A stretch of 64,000 nucleotides of DNA from Sporosarcina ureae DSM 2281 (GCF_000425545.1 NZ_AUDQ01000004.1:124001-188000), one strand, 5' to 3'; positions 47,078 through 55,804 are shown, numbered from the stretch's first letter. Translations and numbers: made by a program. The notes: generated by a model from the letters alone, not told the origin.

Positions 47078-47845
47078 TCAATTCATCACAAATCCACCAT
47101 CCACATAGATTGTTTGTCCAGTGACGAATTCGGCCCATTCGGAAGCGAGAAATAAGACGGGACCCACAATATCAGTCGGCATGGCGATTCGCCCCAAAGG
47201 TGTCTGCGAGATAATCATCTCTTTTACGTCTTCCTTCGTATTCTTACTTGCATCTGTCGGGTATACCAGCCCAGGCGCAACACTATTCACGCGAATGCCG
47301 AAAGATCCGAGTTCAGTGGCAAGATTTCTACTAAAACTCTGTAATGCACCTTTTGCAGTTGTATAGTCAAGATAAGGAACGACTGGACGTGCAATCAGAT
47401 TGGATACCATGTTGACAATACTGCCGCCCCCCTGCTTTTTCATGCCAGGAATGACTGCCTGTGTCATATTGTAGACAGCACGGAGCGAACCATCCAACTG
47501 CTCCTGATAGTCTTCCCATTTTAAATCCCAGGCAAGTTTCCGGTTTTCCGGATCAAATTGAAAGGATTTGAAAGCATTGTTGACAACAACGTCAATTTTT
47601 CCAACTTCAAGAAGGATGTCTCCCACCAACCGATTCACATCTTCCTCCACTGTCACGTCTGCCTGGATCGCCCAAGCATCTCCCCCAAGTGCTTGACAGG
47701 CCCCAACAACTTCTGCTGCCGCCTTTTCGTTCTGCAAATAGTTCACAATGACGAAAGCACCTTCCCCCGCAAAAGACTTTGCGATGGCAGCGCCGATTCC
47801 ACGGCTTGCACCTGTGACAAGGATGACCCTATCTTTAAATTTCAT
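47078..47845 (-). CDS. short-chain dehydrogenase/reductase, last gene of the TPP-riboswitch operon
   Basis: 255 residues, classical SDR: cofactor motif TGASRGIGAA, NNAF in the NNAG position, catalytic Ser in VNMVSNL and YTTAK (YxxxK), PG motif and DGG end. NADP(H) preference is possible from the basic/Asn residues after the second strand. It follows the binding-protein gene by 12 bp with its own GAGGGAG site. Within this operon the natural role would be to reduce an aldehyde formed by the LuxC-like enzyme to an alcohol; this is inference. Confidence 0.9.
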   Translation of the reverse strand: MKFKDRVILVTGASRGIGAAIAKSFAGEGAFVIVNYLQNEKAAAEVVGACQALGGDAWAIQADVTVEEDVNRLVGDILLEVGKIDVVVNNAFKSFQFDPENRKLAWDLKWEDYQEQLDGSLRAVYNMTQAVIPGMKKQGGGSIVNMVSNLIARPVVPYLDYTTAKGALQSFSRNLATELGSFGIRVNSVAPGLVYPTDASKNTKEDVKEMIISQTPLGRIAMPTDIVGPVLFLASEWAEFVTGQTIYVDGGFVMN

Positions 47846-47857
47846 GATTTCTCTCCC

Positions 47858-48865
47858 TCACTTCTTAGCTATGAATTCACTTGGTACAATTGTTGTTAAA
47901 TCTAGTTTATGTTCGATAAGCCCCAGTTCAAAATACAGATCCGCTGCTTCTTGCAAATTCGGAAGGTCAATTACACCGAGTTGTTTATCGTCTCCTGTAG
48001 ATGGTAATGCGGATGCATTTCGCAATTCAATAATAGCTAAATTATGCGCCTCGTCCTTGCCATCGATCGCGTACTTCACAGCTAAAGCGGCCGCTTCTTC
48101 AGGCTGATCCATCATCCACTTGACGCTTTTCCGATATCCTTCTAAAAAGGCCAGAATCTCCTCTTTTTTCTGTTCATAAGTATCTTCTGTAACAACGAAC
48201 AAGTCACTGGAATAGTTAAAGTGATCTTTAACTTCCATCACATTGACATCTTCAAGTCCTTTGGCGATCCCAGTTGCAAGACCTGTATCTGTCGCAGCCG
48301 TCGCATCGACCCGCCCCTGCATAAGTGGGGCAAAATTCAACACACCTGTTTCTACGATTGTTACATCTTCTTCCGAAAGTCCCGCATGATGTAACATAAC
48401 AAGGAGATTCTGTCTTGTCCCGCTGGATAAGCTGTAGACGCCAATCGTCTTCCCTTTTAAATCTTGCGGTTTTGTGAGTTGATTCGCCTGCAACGAAACA
48501 ATATTAAACACATTTTGCGGATAAATATCATAAAGAACGACCAGCTTCTCTCCTTTGTCCAGTGCGGCGAATAGGGAGCCTGGGTCAGTAAATGCAATAT
48601 CTGCTTTACCAGATGCAATATTTTTAATCGCATCCCCGCCTCCAGCGCCCGGGATAAATTCAAGTTCAATTTGTTGATCCTTGAAATAACTTTTTTCTTC
48701 AGCCAATAGGTTGATTTGCTCTGTAATCGGCTGACTCCAGCTTGCCATTCGTAATTTACGTGCTTTTTCATCCTCAGATCCTTCTTCACTATGATTTCCT
48801 TGATTACATGCAACAAGCACAAAACTGCATGCAATCAGAAATACAAATAGGCCTATTTTTCTCAT
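47858..48865 (-). CDS. NMT1/THI5-like substrate-binding lipoprotein (ThiY-like)
   Basis: 335 residues. Lipoprotein signal with LVAC (Cys20); NMT1/THI5-like fold: EFIPGAGGGDAIKNIASGKADIAF, then DLKGKTIGVYSLSSGTRQN. The superfamily binds sulfonates, pyrimidine thiamine precursors (ThiY for formylaminopyrimidine) and similar compounds. The TPP riboswitch upstream points to a thiamine-related ligand. Its start touches the permease stop by one base. Confidence 0.88.
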   Translation of the reverse strand: MRKIGLFVFLIACSFVLVACNQGNHSEEGSEDEKARKLRMASWSQPITEQINLLAEEKSYFKDQQIELEFIPGAGGGDAIKNIASGKADIAFTDPGSLFAALDKGEKLVVLYDIYPQNVFNIVSLQANQLTKPQDLKGKTIGVYSLSSGTRQNLLVMLHHAGLSEEDVTIVETGVLNFAPLMQGRVDATAATDTGLATGIAKGLEDVNVMEVKDHFNYSSDLFVVTEDTYEQKKEEILAFLEGYRKSVKWMMDQPEEAAALAVKYAIDGKDEAHNLAIIELRNASALPSTGDDKQLGVIDLPNLQEAADLYFELGLIEHKLDLTTIVPSEFIAKK

Positions 48866-49623
48866 TATTTTCGTTCACCCCAATATAAATATTTTGCGAA
48901 CACAATTTTTTCTATAAGTATTACAAGTCCATATAACAACATTCCATACACCGTTAATAAGATTAATACCGCGAACATTAACGGCGTATCCATCATGCCC
49001 TGCGATGCAATAATCATCGCACCAAGCCCCTTGTTGGCCCCTATGAATTCACCAACAACCGCCCCGACGAGTGCAAGTACAACCGCAACGCGAAGTCCGC
49101 TCATAATACTCGGAAGCCCTTCAGGTATTTTTAAATGAATAAATGTTTCCCAGCGTGTTGCATGCAATACACGAAAGAGATTTTCCTTATCTCGGTCAAT
49201 ACGCTGCATAGCAGTCATTGTATTTTCAAGCAGTGGGAAAAAACAGATCATGGCCGTAATCACAATTTTAGAGGTCATCCCAAAACCGAACCATAGGACA
49301 AACAGTGGTGCAAGTGCAAGTTTCGGTACGGCCTGACTCGCGATGACATACGGAGACAACAAACTACGAAGCCACGGAAACTCACCCATAAAAACACCTA
49401 ATAGGAAACCTAAAAGCGAACCGATGAACAATCCCGCAATCACTTCTATACCTGTCTGAATGAGATGTGGCGTAAAATAACCTGTTTTCAATTCAGTCCA
49501 TAAAAGCGGAAAGACGATGGATGGCGCAGGCAAAACAAGTTCCGACATCGAACGAGCGGCAAGCTCCCATACAGTGACCAATCCGATGAAAACAAATGAT
49601 GAAAAAACGGGCGCCCATTTCAT
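48865..49623 (-). CDS. ABC transporter permease (ThiX/SsuC-like)
   Basis: 252 residues, six helices, BPD type 1: VPKLALAPLFVLWFGFG and the EAA loop VLHATRWETFIHLKIPEGLPSIMSGLRVA. Typical of SsuC/ThiX permeases. Overlaps the ATPase gene by 4 bp. Confidence 0.9.
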   Translation of the reverse strand: MKWAPVFSSFVFIGLVTVWELAARSMSELVLPAPSIVFPLLWTELKTGYFTPHLIQTGIEVIAGLFIGSLLGFLLGVFMGEFPWLRSLLSPYVIASQAVPKLALAPLFVLWFGFGMTSKIVITAMICFFPLLENTMTAMQRIDRDKENLFRVLHATRWETFIHLKIPEGLPSIMSGLRVAVVLALVGAVVGEFIGANKGLGAMIIASQGMMDTPLMFAVLILLTVYGMLLYGLVILIEKIVFAKYLYWGERK

Positions 49624-50369
49624 TTTACCGGCACTCCTTCCAGCGCCTGCCGGAGAACAAAGCCCAGTTCATTAAAACGACTGCTATAACGCGTATCCAA
49701 CGTCCGCGGTTTTGGCAAATCAATGGTTTCTGTATGGACGATCTTCCCTTCTTCCATTACCAATACGTGATCTGCAACGTAGATCGCTTCCGCAATATCA
49801 TGGGTGATGAATAACACTGTCATTTGATGATGCGCACACAACGCTAGTAAATCGTCTTGCAATTCTTCTCGCGTAATCGCATCCAACGCTGCAAAAGGTT
49901 CATCTAAAAACAAATACTGTGGATTTTTGATCAATGCACGTGCAATTGCCACACGACTCTGCTGACCGCCTGAAAGTTGCAGCGGAAAGGAATAGGTATG
50001 TTGTTCTATTTTCATTAATTCCAACAAAGCCTTTGCTCTATCTTGTTCTTCTAACGTACTTTTCCGTTTCAATTCAATCGGAAAAAGGACATTTTCAAGA
50101 ACTGTTTTCCATTCTAATAATGTCGGGGACTGAAAGACAAATCCCGCATCGGCTATTGGCTTTAGAACCTGCTGCCCGTCCAATAAAATATGGCCAACTT
50201 CAGCTTTCATGAGACCGGATGCAATTTTTAAAAAAGACGTTTTTCCACAACCGCTGCGTCCGACTAAACAATGAAACTCTCCATCTCCTACATGGTAGTT
50301 TACCCCCTGTAAAACCGTTTTTCCCCCATCATAGCTATGGGAAATATGATCTATCGTTAGTCCACTCAT
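49620..50369 (-). CDS. ABC transporter ATPase (ThiZ/SsuB-like)
   Basis: 249 residues: Walker A GRSGCGKTS, signature [15 protein letters not shown], Walker B YLFLDEPFAALD, H-loop ITHD. Start at ATG 50369, 6 nt after GAGGGG; a longer frame reaches into the LuxC-like gene but has no ribosome site. Energises the import system with the next two gene products. Confidence 0.92.
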   Translation of the reverse strand: MSGLTIDHISHSYDGGKTVLQGVNYHVGDGEFHCLVGRSGCGKTSFLKIASGLMKAEVGHILLDGQQVLKPIADAGFVFQSPTLLEWKTVLENVLFPIELKRKSTLEEQDRAKALLELMKIEQHTYSFPLQLSGGQQSRVAIARALIKNPQYLFLDEPFAALDAITREELQDDLLALCAHHQMTVLFITHDIAEAIYVADHVLVMEEGKIVHTETIDLPKPRTLDTRYSSRFNELGFVLRQALEGVPVK

Positions 50370-50379
50370 ATGTAACCCC

Positions 50380-51828
50380 TCAATCCCGATACGATGAAAA
50401 ATTCTCAGCATACACTTCTGCACTATGCTCAATATCCACAAATTGTACCAAATCCAGTAAACTCCACGTTCCGTCGTGATGCCATCCCGCTTCAGGCGCC
50501 GTCATTTGACCGAGCGATGAAATCCTAGTCACGCCTAATGTTGCCAATAATGTAGAAAGTTGAAATAAGTTTCTCGGTGATGCTGCAACCCCCGCGGTTT
50601 GTAAATAGTTCCGAAAAGGCACTAATAGCGGCGTCATTTCATGAAAGTTCTCTATTTCAATGATGCGAATAACTCTATTTAACGGACTTGGCAGAACATA
50701 GTCTTTTAATGGTTCATAGACAACTGTCCAGCTTCCCGAATCGGAACTGATCACTTCTTTGCCTTGTTCCGAAAATACGCTGATCTGTTCTTTTTGCTTC
50801 CAAGCAAATGACTTCGCGTCTTCCTCCTGTGACAGGGTGCGGCGAGGAAATCGTTTTTCAAAAGCACTTAACTCATGTGCGACATACTGGCTAAAAATTT
50901 TTGGCGAAACCTGGCCTCCGCTTTGAACAAAAAAGAAATGCGGTGAATAACATCCTTGTTGATCAAAACGCATCACATCGTACGCGGCAAGGCGTGCTGT
51001 TTCATGAACATTTTTTGCATTCAAACTTTCTTTTGCAACAATCCCAAAACTAACTTTATGACCATGCGCTAAAAAACGTGTTGTCAGTGGAACCCGATTT
51101 TTAATAGCCGTTAAGGAATCATTGCCTCCATACGCAAAAACGATATCCGATGCTGCGAATAACTGTGTCTCTTTTTCTTCATCCCCGCCCTGCCACCAAA
51201 CGACCGCCAAGCAATCCGCCAGCCGCGGCTCAACTTCGGCAATCAATTTTGCCGCCCACCCCGCAAATAACGGCTCAGCACTTGATACCTTTCCTATCGA
51301 TCCGCCTTTTACAAGCAGACTGGATACTATGCTCCATAGCGGTAATGCAGGTACATTCCCCGCCCAAATAGTTGTCATCAATTGTGGACCGATTGCCTTT
51401 GAATAGCCGCCCTTAGCCCGCGGTTGAAAATCATCTAGCGCTAATGGATTGCCAAAGTCTTCGACTAAAAACCGCTGCAGCTGAGGTTTTCGAAACGTTT
51501 TTAATTGGGCCGTTATTCCGAGACGAACCATTTCTTCATCGAAGCCCGTGATGATCGGCAGCAATGCCTCGGCCTTTTTTCGATAAGGATTGTCCCGATC
51601 CAACAGACGTGCAATGACCTGATCAATGATATGTACCAGTTCAGAAACGCTAAAGGATTTCAAGATATCACTTGCTTTTTTCACGCCGTCGGCAATTTGT
51701 AGTAACTGCTCAGTCGTTAGAACGGGTACCTGAACTTGCAACTCTTTCCCATGACTTTGAAATGTTTTGATTTCATAGGAAACATCTTCCTCATTAATCT
51801 GCGTGAAATAGCCTGCACGTTCCATCAT
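50380..51828 (-). CDS. LuxC-like acyl-CoA/acyl-protein reductase
   Basis: 482 residues, aldehyde-dehydrogenase-like LuxC family: IWAGNVPALPLWSI near the cofactor site and the catalytic cysteine in RFDQQGCYSPH, which matches the DQQxCSSPQ-type segment of LuxC. LuxC takes an acyl group from LuxE (or acyl-CoA) on its cysteine and reduces it with NADPH to the aldehyde. In luminous bacteria the substrate is a fatty acid; no luciferase genes are present here. Its ATG overlaps the LuxE-like stop (ATGATG), so the pair is coupled. Confidence 0.9.
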   Translation of the reverse strand: MMERAGYFTQINEEDVSYEIKTFQSHGKELQVQVPVLTTEQLLQIADGVKKASDILKSFSVSELVHIIDQVIARLLDRDNPYRKKAEALLPIITGFDEEMVRLGITAQLKTFRKPQLQRFLVEDFGNPLALDDFQPRAKGGYSKAIGPQLMTTIWAGNVPALPLWSIVSSLLVKGGSIGKVSSAEPLFAGWAAKLIAEVEPRLADCLAVVWWQGGDEEKETQLFAASDIVFAYGGNDSLTAIKNRVPLTTRFLAHGHKVSFGIVAKESLNAKNVHETARLAAYDVMRFDQQGCYSPHFFFVQSGGQVSPKIFSQYVAHELSAFEKRFPRRTLSQEEDAKSFAWKQKEQISVFSEQGKEVISSDSGSWTVVYEPLKDYVLPSPLNRVIRIIEIENFHEMTPLLVPFRNYLQTAGVAASPRNLFQLSTLLATLGVTRISSLGQMTAPEAGWHHDGTWSLLDLVQFVDIEHSAEVYAENFSSYRD

Positions 51829-52910
51829 TTGAAAGCCCCTTGCGTTACCTGAACGAACGCTTCAAGCGCGAGTGAACAACCTTTCGCTTCTGCACCTTCA
51901 ACCCTTCCTAAAAACAAAAAGCCATTCTCTTTTTTCACACCCATGTCCTCAGTCAAAATCGCCGCAACAGAATTCACATTTGCCAAATCATACTGAATGA
52001 GCACCCCGGGTTCACCGTCAGGCTGATCTACCCCAGTTATCGGGTCCACCACTCTCGTCCGGATCCAATGCGGACCTGACTTTTCAGATGGGATGATCGC
52101 ATTCCCTTCGTCATAAAACTGTGTACTTAGTTCCGTCATCCCGAACATATTGATGCAGTTTTCCGTCTTAACGCCAAGATAATACGTCATCTTTTGATAA
52201 AACGAAGTCAAATCCAACTCCTCTGACTGTTTCTTAAATCCGCCTGTATCCAGTAGCTTACTTCCTTCTGGCAATGAAAATCTGCGCCCTTGTTTTGCTA
52301 ACACTTCAAATAAGTGAACGAAACTAAATGAGGCTCCAAGCAAAGCGTACGGGTTCCCTTCCGACTCTCGTTTCTCTAATTCCTGAATGAGCTGATTTGT
52401 TTGCAAGCCACAATCATCTACAAAATAGGTGAAATCATCACCACTAAATGTCTGCGCCGCAAGTGCTAAATAATGCGCAAGCGAAGAATTTGGCATTAAA
52501 TCTGTTTTGGGGAATAAAATCCCCATCGGTATTTTCTGGTCGCTTCCCATAAATCGCTTCTTAAAAACGGTCTGCATCGATTGGTCATACACTTCTAACG
52601 TCGAGTGGTAATGTTTCCCCCGTTCTCCCCTCGTTGTACCGCTTGTCATGAAAGTAGCCAAAGCGGTTTCGATGTTCGTGCAGCTTAAAGGAACTTCTTT
52701 AAACGCATCAATCGGCACAGCGGGAATCTCCGTCCAAGACTTGACTAACCTTGGCGTCTTTCCTTTTGCTCGACAGTACGTTTGATAAGGTAAATTGTTT
52801 TCGTATTGGTAACGAAACAATGACAATGCCTGTCCATTAAATTCTGCTTCCGAACTACTGGATTGATCCAAAAATGCTAATGTACTTTCTACTATCTCTT
52901 GCTTTGTCAT
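51825..52910 (-). CDS. LuxE-like acyl-activating enzyme (acyl-protein synthetase)
   Basis: 361 residues, LuxE family: FMTSGTTRGERGKHY (adenylate-forming phosphate loop), LLGASFSFVHLF (position of the acyl-accepting Ser in LuxE), MFGMTELSTQFYDEG and DLANVNSVAAILTEDMG. LuxE activates a carboxylic acid with ATP and passes it, through a Ser ester, to LuxC. First gene after the riboswitch terminator. ATG at 52910 is 10 nt from AAAGGA; a GTG three codons upstream, 4 nt from it, is an alternative. Confidence 0.9.
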   Translation of the reverse strand: MTKQEIVESTLAFLDQSSSSEAEFNGQALSLFRYQYENNLPYQTYCRAKGKTPRLVKSWTEIPAVPIDAFKEVPLSCTNIETALATFMTSGTTRGERGKHYHSTLEVYDQSMQTVFKKRFMGSDQKIPMGILFPKTDLMPNSSLAHYLALAAQTFSGDDFTYFVDDCGLQTNQLIQELEKRESEGNPYALLGASFSFVHLFEVLAKQGRRFSLPEGSKLLDTGGFKKQSEELDLTSFYQKMTYYLGVKTENCINMFGMTELSTQFYDEGNAIIPSEKSGPHWIRTRVVDPITGVDQPDGEPGVLIQYDLANVNSVAAILTEDMGVKKENGFLFLGRVEGAEAKGCSLALEAFVQVTQGAFK

Positions 52911-52940
52911 ATTCACCAAATCCTTTCATTCCACATAAAA

Positions 52941-52977
52941 AAACGCCGTCTATGATTTTTCGTCAAGAAGCGGCGCC
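52941..52977 (-). terminator. riboswitch-controlled terminator
   Basis: On the minus strand GGCGCCG ... CGGCGT closes a loop of about 20 nt and ends in T7, between the TPP aptamer and the first gene: an OFF switch when TPP is bound. Confidence 0.8.
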
Positions 52978-52996
52978 TACTTTTTTTAATTTGCGG

Positions 52997-53081
52997 CCAC
53001 TTTCCTACGCTGGCATGATCCAGGTCAGGTACAAAGGGTTCGCAACATACGTCTCAGTCCAATAAAAGACTCCCCCAGTGG
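52997..53081 (-). promoter_or_regulatory. TPP riboswitch (THI box)
   Basis: All conserved blocks are present on the minus strand: P1 closing pair CCACT/AGTGG, GGGGG near the 5' side, ACTGAGA, AACCCTTTG, ACCTGACCTGGATCATGCC and AGCGTAGGAAAGTGG. A -10-like TACAAT at 53113-53108 lies just upstream. It senses thiamine pyrophosphate and controls the luxE-luxC-ABC-SDR operon. Confidence 0.96.
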
Positions 53082-53402
53082 TAGTTCCTATTCAATTCCT
53101 ACTATCTATTGTAACATAAATCTGAAAAATCACGAAAATGAATTGATCCGTACGAAGATAACAATTCAAATTGAAAAAGTACATTGCCAATAAAACAGTA
53201 ACAGGTTCAGTTGATGGGCAGAAAACACGAAAATGTACACTAATTAGCATCTAAATTAGCGTATGATTAGCATCCAAATTAACAGTAGAAAAAGCAGAAA
53301 AAATGCCCAGGTTATCATGCCTGTGCATTTTTTCCTATCCTATCCTTTATTCCGCAAACGCCCCTGATTATAGAAATATTTAACTCATACAAATCGGATG
53401 GA
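53082..53402. other. intergenic stretch with short direct repeats and a hairpin
   Basis: No gene seen. ATTAGCATC-AAATTA occurs twice in tandem at about 53241-53282 with slight changes, and a hairpin follows at 53298-53333. Confidence 0.5.
53298..53333. terminator. terminator-like hairpin
   Basis: AAAAAATGC-CAGG / CCTG-GCATTTTTT with T6 on both strands; 69 bp after the small membrane gene's stop on the minus strand. Confidence 0.7.
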
Positions 53403-53657
53403 TTAATTGACCCATCCGATTTGTACGTTTACTAACACAATAGTAAAAATGGTTAATACGACATAAAATAAATGGAAATAAACATTCCCATATTCCTTAT
53501 TATTAAAATTTCTTTTAGCTAATATATAATTCAAGAAAATAAAACTAACACATGAAATAAAAAAAGCGCTTATACTCATAAATCCGACAAAAGTTAAAAT
53601 CAACATAATAATACAAAATATAATATATCTAATTCCCTCTACCTTTAACAAACCCAT
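53403..53657 (-). CDS. 84-residue membrane protein, unknown
   Basis: Three hydrophobic helices (about 9-28, 29-46, 61-80) with the short hydrophilic link KRNFNNKEYGN. GGGAG lies 6 nt before the ATG. AT-rich. Not recognised; small membrane proteins in such islands are often immunity or stress proteins, which cannot be decided here. Confidence 0.6.
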   Translation of the reverse strand: MGLLKVEGIRYIIFCIIMLILTFVGFMSISAFFISCVSFIFLNYILAKRNFNNKEYGNVYFHLFYVVLTIFTIVLVNVQIGWVN

Positions 53658-53905
53658 AAAAAGCTCCCACTTCCTCTATCTTTGAACTTTTCATATAAAA
53701 AAATAACCATCCCCTCTTTTTTCATATCAGCTCGACTTCCAATTTGGGTCCATTTCAGGGACAGTCAGGCTTGCCCAAGTACCATAGTTTCACAAAACTA
53801 ATTCTTCGCTAGGTAATCGTTTCCTAGACAGTATCCATCTAACAATCTGGCCCTATAACTGAATAGGGTGCAAATTTTTCTTCAAGAATTGCCCCATTTA
53901 TGGAA

Positions 53906-54124
53906 TTACCAAAGGGGTTCATCTTTTCCACTTAATTTAATTTTTGAAATTATAAACGGAACAAATATTAGACTTAACCATCCCAAAGTTAATAACCTTT
54001 GCGATTCAGCAGATATGTATTGTCTATCACCACAATTGGGGCAGTCTTTTCCCTTCTTTGAAAATCCAAGAGCGATTATGTCTTTCGCATTCCACTTGTA
54101 ATTACAGTTAGTACAACGTGGCAT
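53906..54124 (-). CDS. CxxC-x20-CxxC zinc-ribbon membrane protein
   Basis: 72 residues: Cys4-x2-Cys7, exactly 20 residues, Cys28-x2-Cys31 (PRCTNCNYKW ... GKDCPNCGDRQYISAESQR), then one membrane helix (about 44-62). This is the small Bacillales family known as cxxc_20_cxxc (TIGR04104), of unknown function; the cysteines should bind Zn2+. AGGAGGGG precedes ATG. Confidence 0.85.
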   Translation of the reverse strand: MPRCTNCNYKWNAKDIIALGFSKKGKDCPNCGDRQYISAESQRLLTLGWLSLIFVPFIISKIKLSGKDEPLW

Positions 54125-54217
54125 GATTATCCCCTCCTATTCTTAATTACCTTACATTCACAAAATGGCCCTATTGCGGTTTTGAGACATTTGCTTATCA
54201 AGCAAACGCCTCCGTTT

Positions 54218-54304
54218 CTAAACTTTATCCACATCGCTCGTGGTAAACAATAAAGCGATTAGCGTTAGAAATGAAGCTATTATAATTACCGTAAGAATAA
54301 GCAT
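54218..54304 (-). CDS. 28-residue single-helix membrane peptide
   Basis: MLILTVIIIASFLTLIALLF followed by TTSDVDKV. One membrane helix with a short acidic tail. The ribosome site AAAGGAGGAG, 7 nt before the ATG, is among the strongest in the window, which supports translation. Not in any family I recognise. Confidence 0.55.
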   Translation of the reverse strand: MLILTVIIIASFLTLIALLFTTSDVDKV

Positions 54305-54392
54305 AATCAAACTCCTCCTTTTTCGTTAAATGGCCCGTTTGAAGCACAAGTCTTGTACCGTTAAAGCCCCGATTCCAAAACATCTTGGTCTA

Positions 54393-54611
54393 TTAAAGTC
54401 TTTTGCGTTTAATATTAAAAATAAATTCAAACAGAAAGGCAACTGCTATACCGCTTAAAAAAATATAACCTGGAGAAAATAAAGCACTTCCCATTACTGA
54501 GTAATAAAAGTAGTTTATTGCCGTAATTAGCATGTAGGCATAAAAACCAAAGAAAACTCCCTTTTTCCAATTGTGTGATTCATCCTCATTCATCGACTTG
54601 AAGAACCTCAT
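54393..54611 (-). CDS. 72-residue two-helix membrane protein, unknown
   Basis: MRFFKSMNEDESHNWKKGVF, then two helices (about 18-38 and 44-66) and a basic end NIKRKRL. ATG at 54611 follows GAGGGAAG, preferred over an ATG 18 codons upstream. Resembles small uncharacterised Bacillales membrane proteins; no function assigned. Confidence 0.55.
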   Translation of the reverse strand: MRFFKSMNEDESHNWKKGVFFGFYAYMLITAINYFYYSVMGSALFSPGYIFLSGIAVAFLFEFIFNIKRKRL

Positions 54612-54743
54612 AACATCACTTCCCTCACCTCGTGAAATGAACAGATTGTTCAATACTGACTTCACTCCAATTCGTCACATTTATCCAATAGTATATCATT
54701 TCCATTTTTGAAATTATATCTTTTGTAAGGAATTTTCCAATAT

Positions 54744-54771
54744 AAAAAGCGATAAAGTTTTATCGCTTTAC
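54744..54771 (-). terminator. terminator of the BASS symporter gene
   Basis: AAAGCGATAAA / TTTATCGCTTT with T5 on the minus strand, 30 bp past the stop. Confidence 0.85.
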
Positions 54772-54800
54772 AGAATAAATATCTTGAGTATTATATTTCA

Positions 54801-55760
54801 TTAGCTGTTACCATCCGCAGCAAGTCGGAATTTGTTCTCGAATAGACTTGCGAGTAAGGCGCCTATCGTTAAGTTCATTACCATATTGGCAACGGCTGGT
54901 ACCGCTGCGAGTGATCCGAAGTGTTCCATCGCAAGTGTTGCGGCGAGGGCGGTGTTGCAAATACCTGTATGGAATAAAATTGCGCGGGCGTTGCGCTCGG
55001 GTACACCTAGCCATCTCGAGATAAAATAGCCAGCGCCCATTGGGATGCTGACTTGTAATGTGACTGCTATGAATACAAGCGGCAGCACGGACAAGTTCTC
55101 AGACAAGGCTTGCTGGGCATTGGATATGACCGATAGGATGACTAGAAATAGAGCAAGTTGAGACAAGACTCCGGTATATGGTTTGAACTTCTCCACTTGA
55201 CGCTGAAACTTCCACTGAATTAGTAAACCGCCAATCAAAGGGAAGAACACGATATAAATAATGTTAAGAAATAAAGGCCAGAATTCAATAGGTATAAACC
55301 GTCCCGCAAATGTCTGCAATAAAACCGGCGTCAGCACAGGTGAGATGAATGTATCAAGTGTCGCCATCGTAATACTGAGCGCGACTTCTCCTCCTGCAAT
55401 AAATGTATATATATTTGCAGACGTTCCGCTTGGTACGGTTCCCGCCAAAATAATACCGGTCGCGATTTCTGCTTGATTGCCGAAAAATAAATAGGCAATT
55501 GCTATCGACACTGCAACCATGATCGTCCATTTCAACAAGACACCCAGTAAAGCGTATTTCGGGTTTTTGATGACCTCGAGCAGCTTCTCCGATGAAAGCG
55601 ATAAGCCCATCAGAAAGAAGATCGTCCCTAATCCAAAGCCCGTCAATTGCCGGATTGAAATGAATGCATCCGGAATGATATAGGCGATAATGGATAAGAG
55701 TACGATCCAAAGTGGTAAATACTTCGAAATGATTTTTGATATGGTTTGTATAGTTTTCAT
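54801..55760 (-). CDS. bile acid:sodium symporter family (BASS) transporter
   Basis: 319 residues, about 9-10 helices: GLGTIFFLMGLSL, the crossover GTVPSGTSANIYTFIAGG and FHTGICNTALAATLA, both Na+-site regions of BASS proteins (YocS in Bacillus). Bacterial members import organic anions such as pantoate, pyruvate or unknown acids. It lies downstream of the TRAP/thiolase operon on the same strand, with a 21-bp repeat array in between, so cotranscription is uncertain. Confidence 0.9.
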   Translation of the reverse strand: MKTIQTISKIISKYLPLWIVLLSIIAYIIPDAFISIRQLTGFGLGTIFFLMGLSLSSEKLLEVIKNPKYALLGVLLKWTIMVAVSIAIAYLFFGNQAEIATGIILAGTVPSGTSANIYTFIAGGEVALSITMATLDTFISPVLTPVLLQTFAGRFIPIEFWPLFLNIIYIVFFPLIGGLLIQWKFQRQVEKFKPYTGVLSQLALFLVILSVISNAQQALSENLSVLPLVFIAVTLQVSIPMGAGYFISRWLGVPERNARAILFHTGICNTALAATLAMEHFGSLAAVPAVANMVMNLTIGALLASLFENKFRLAADGNS

Positions 55761-55804
55761 TTATTTCTCCTCCTTGCGAGGAAGTCCGTCTTTGTGTTTT
55801 GCTA

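Noticed and set aside
50380-52910. Bioluminescence (lux) operon
   Set aside because: LuxC- and LuxE-like genes are present but no luxA, luxB or luxD; the TPP riboswitch and ABC genes point to metabolism.
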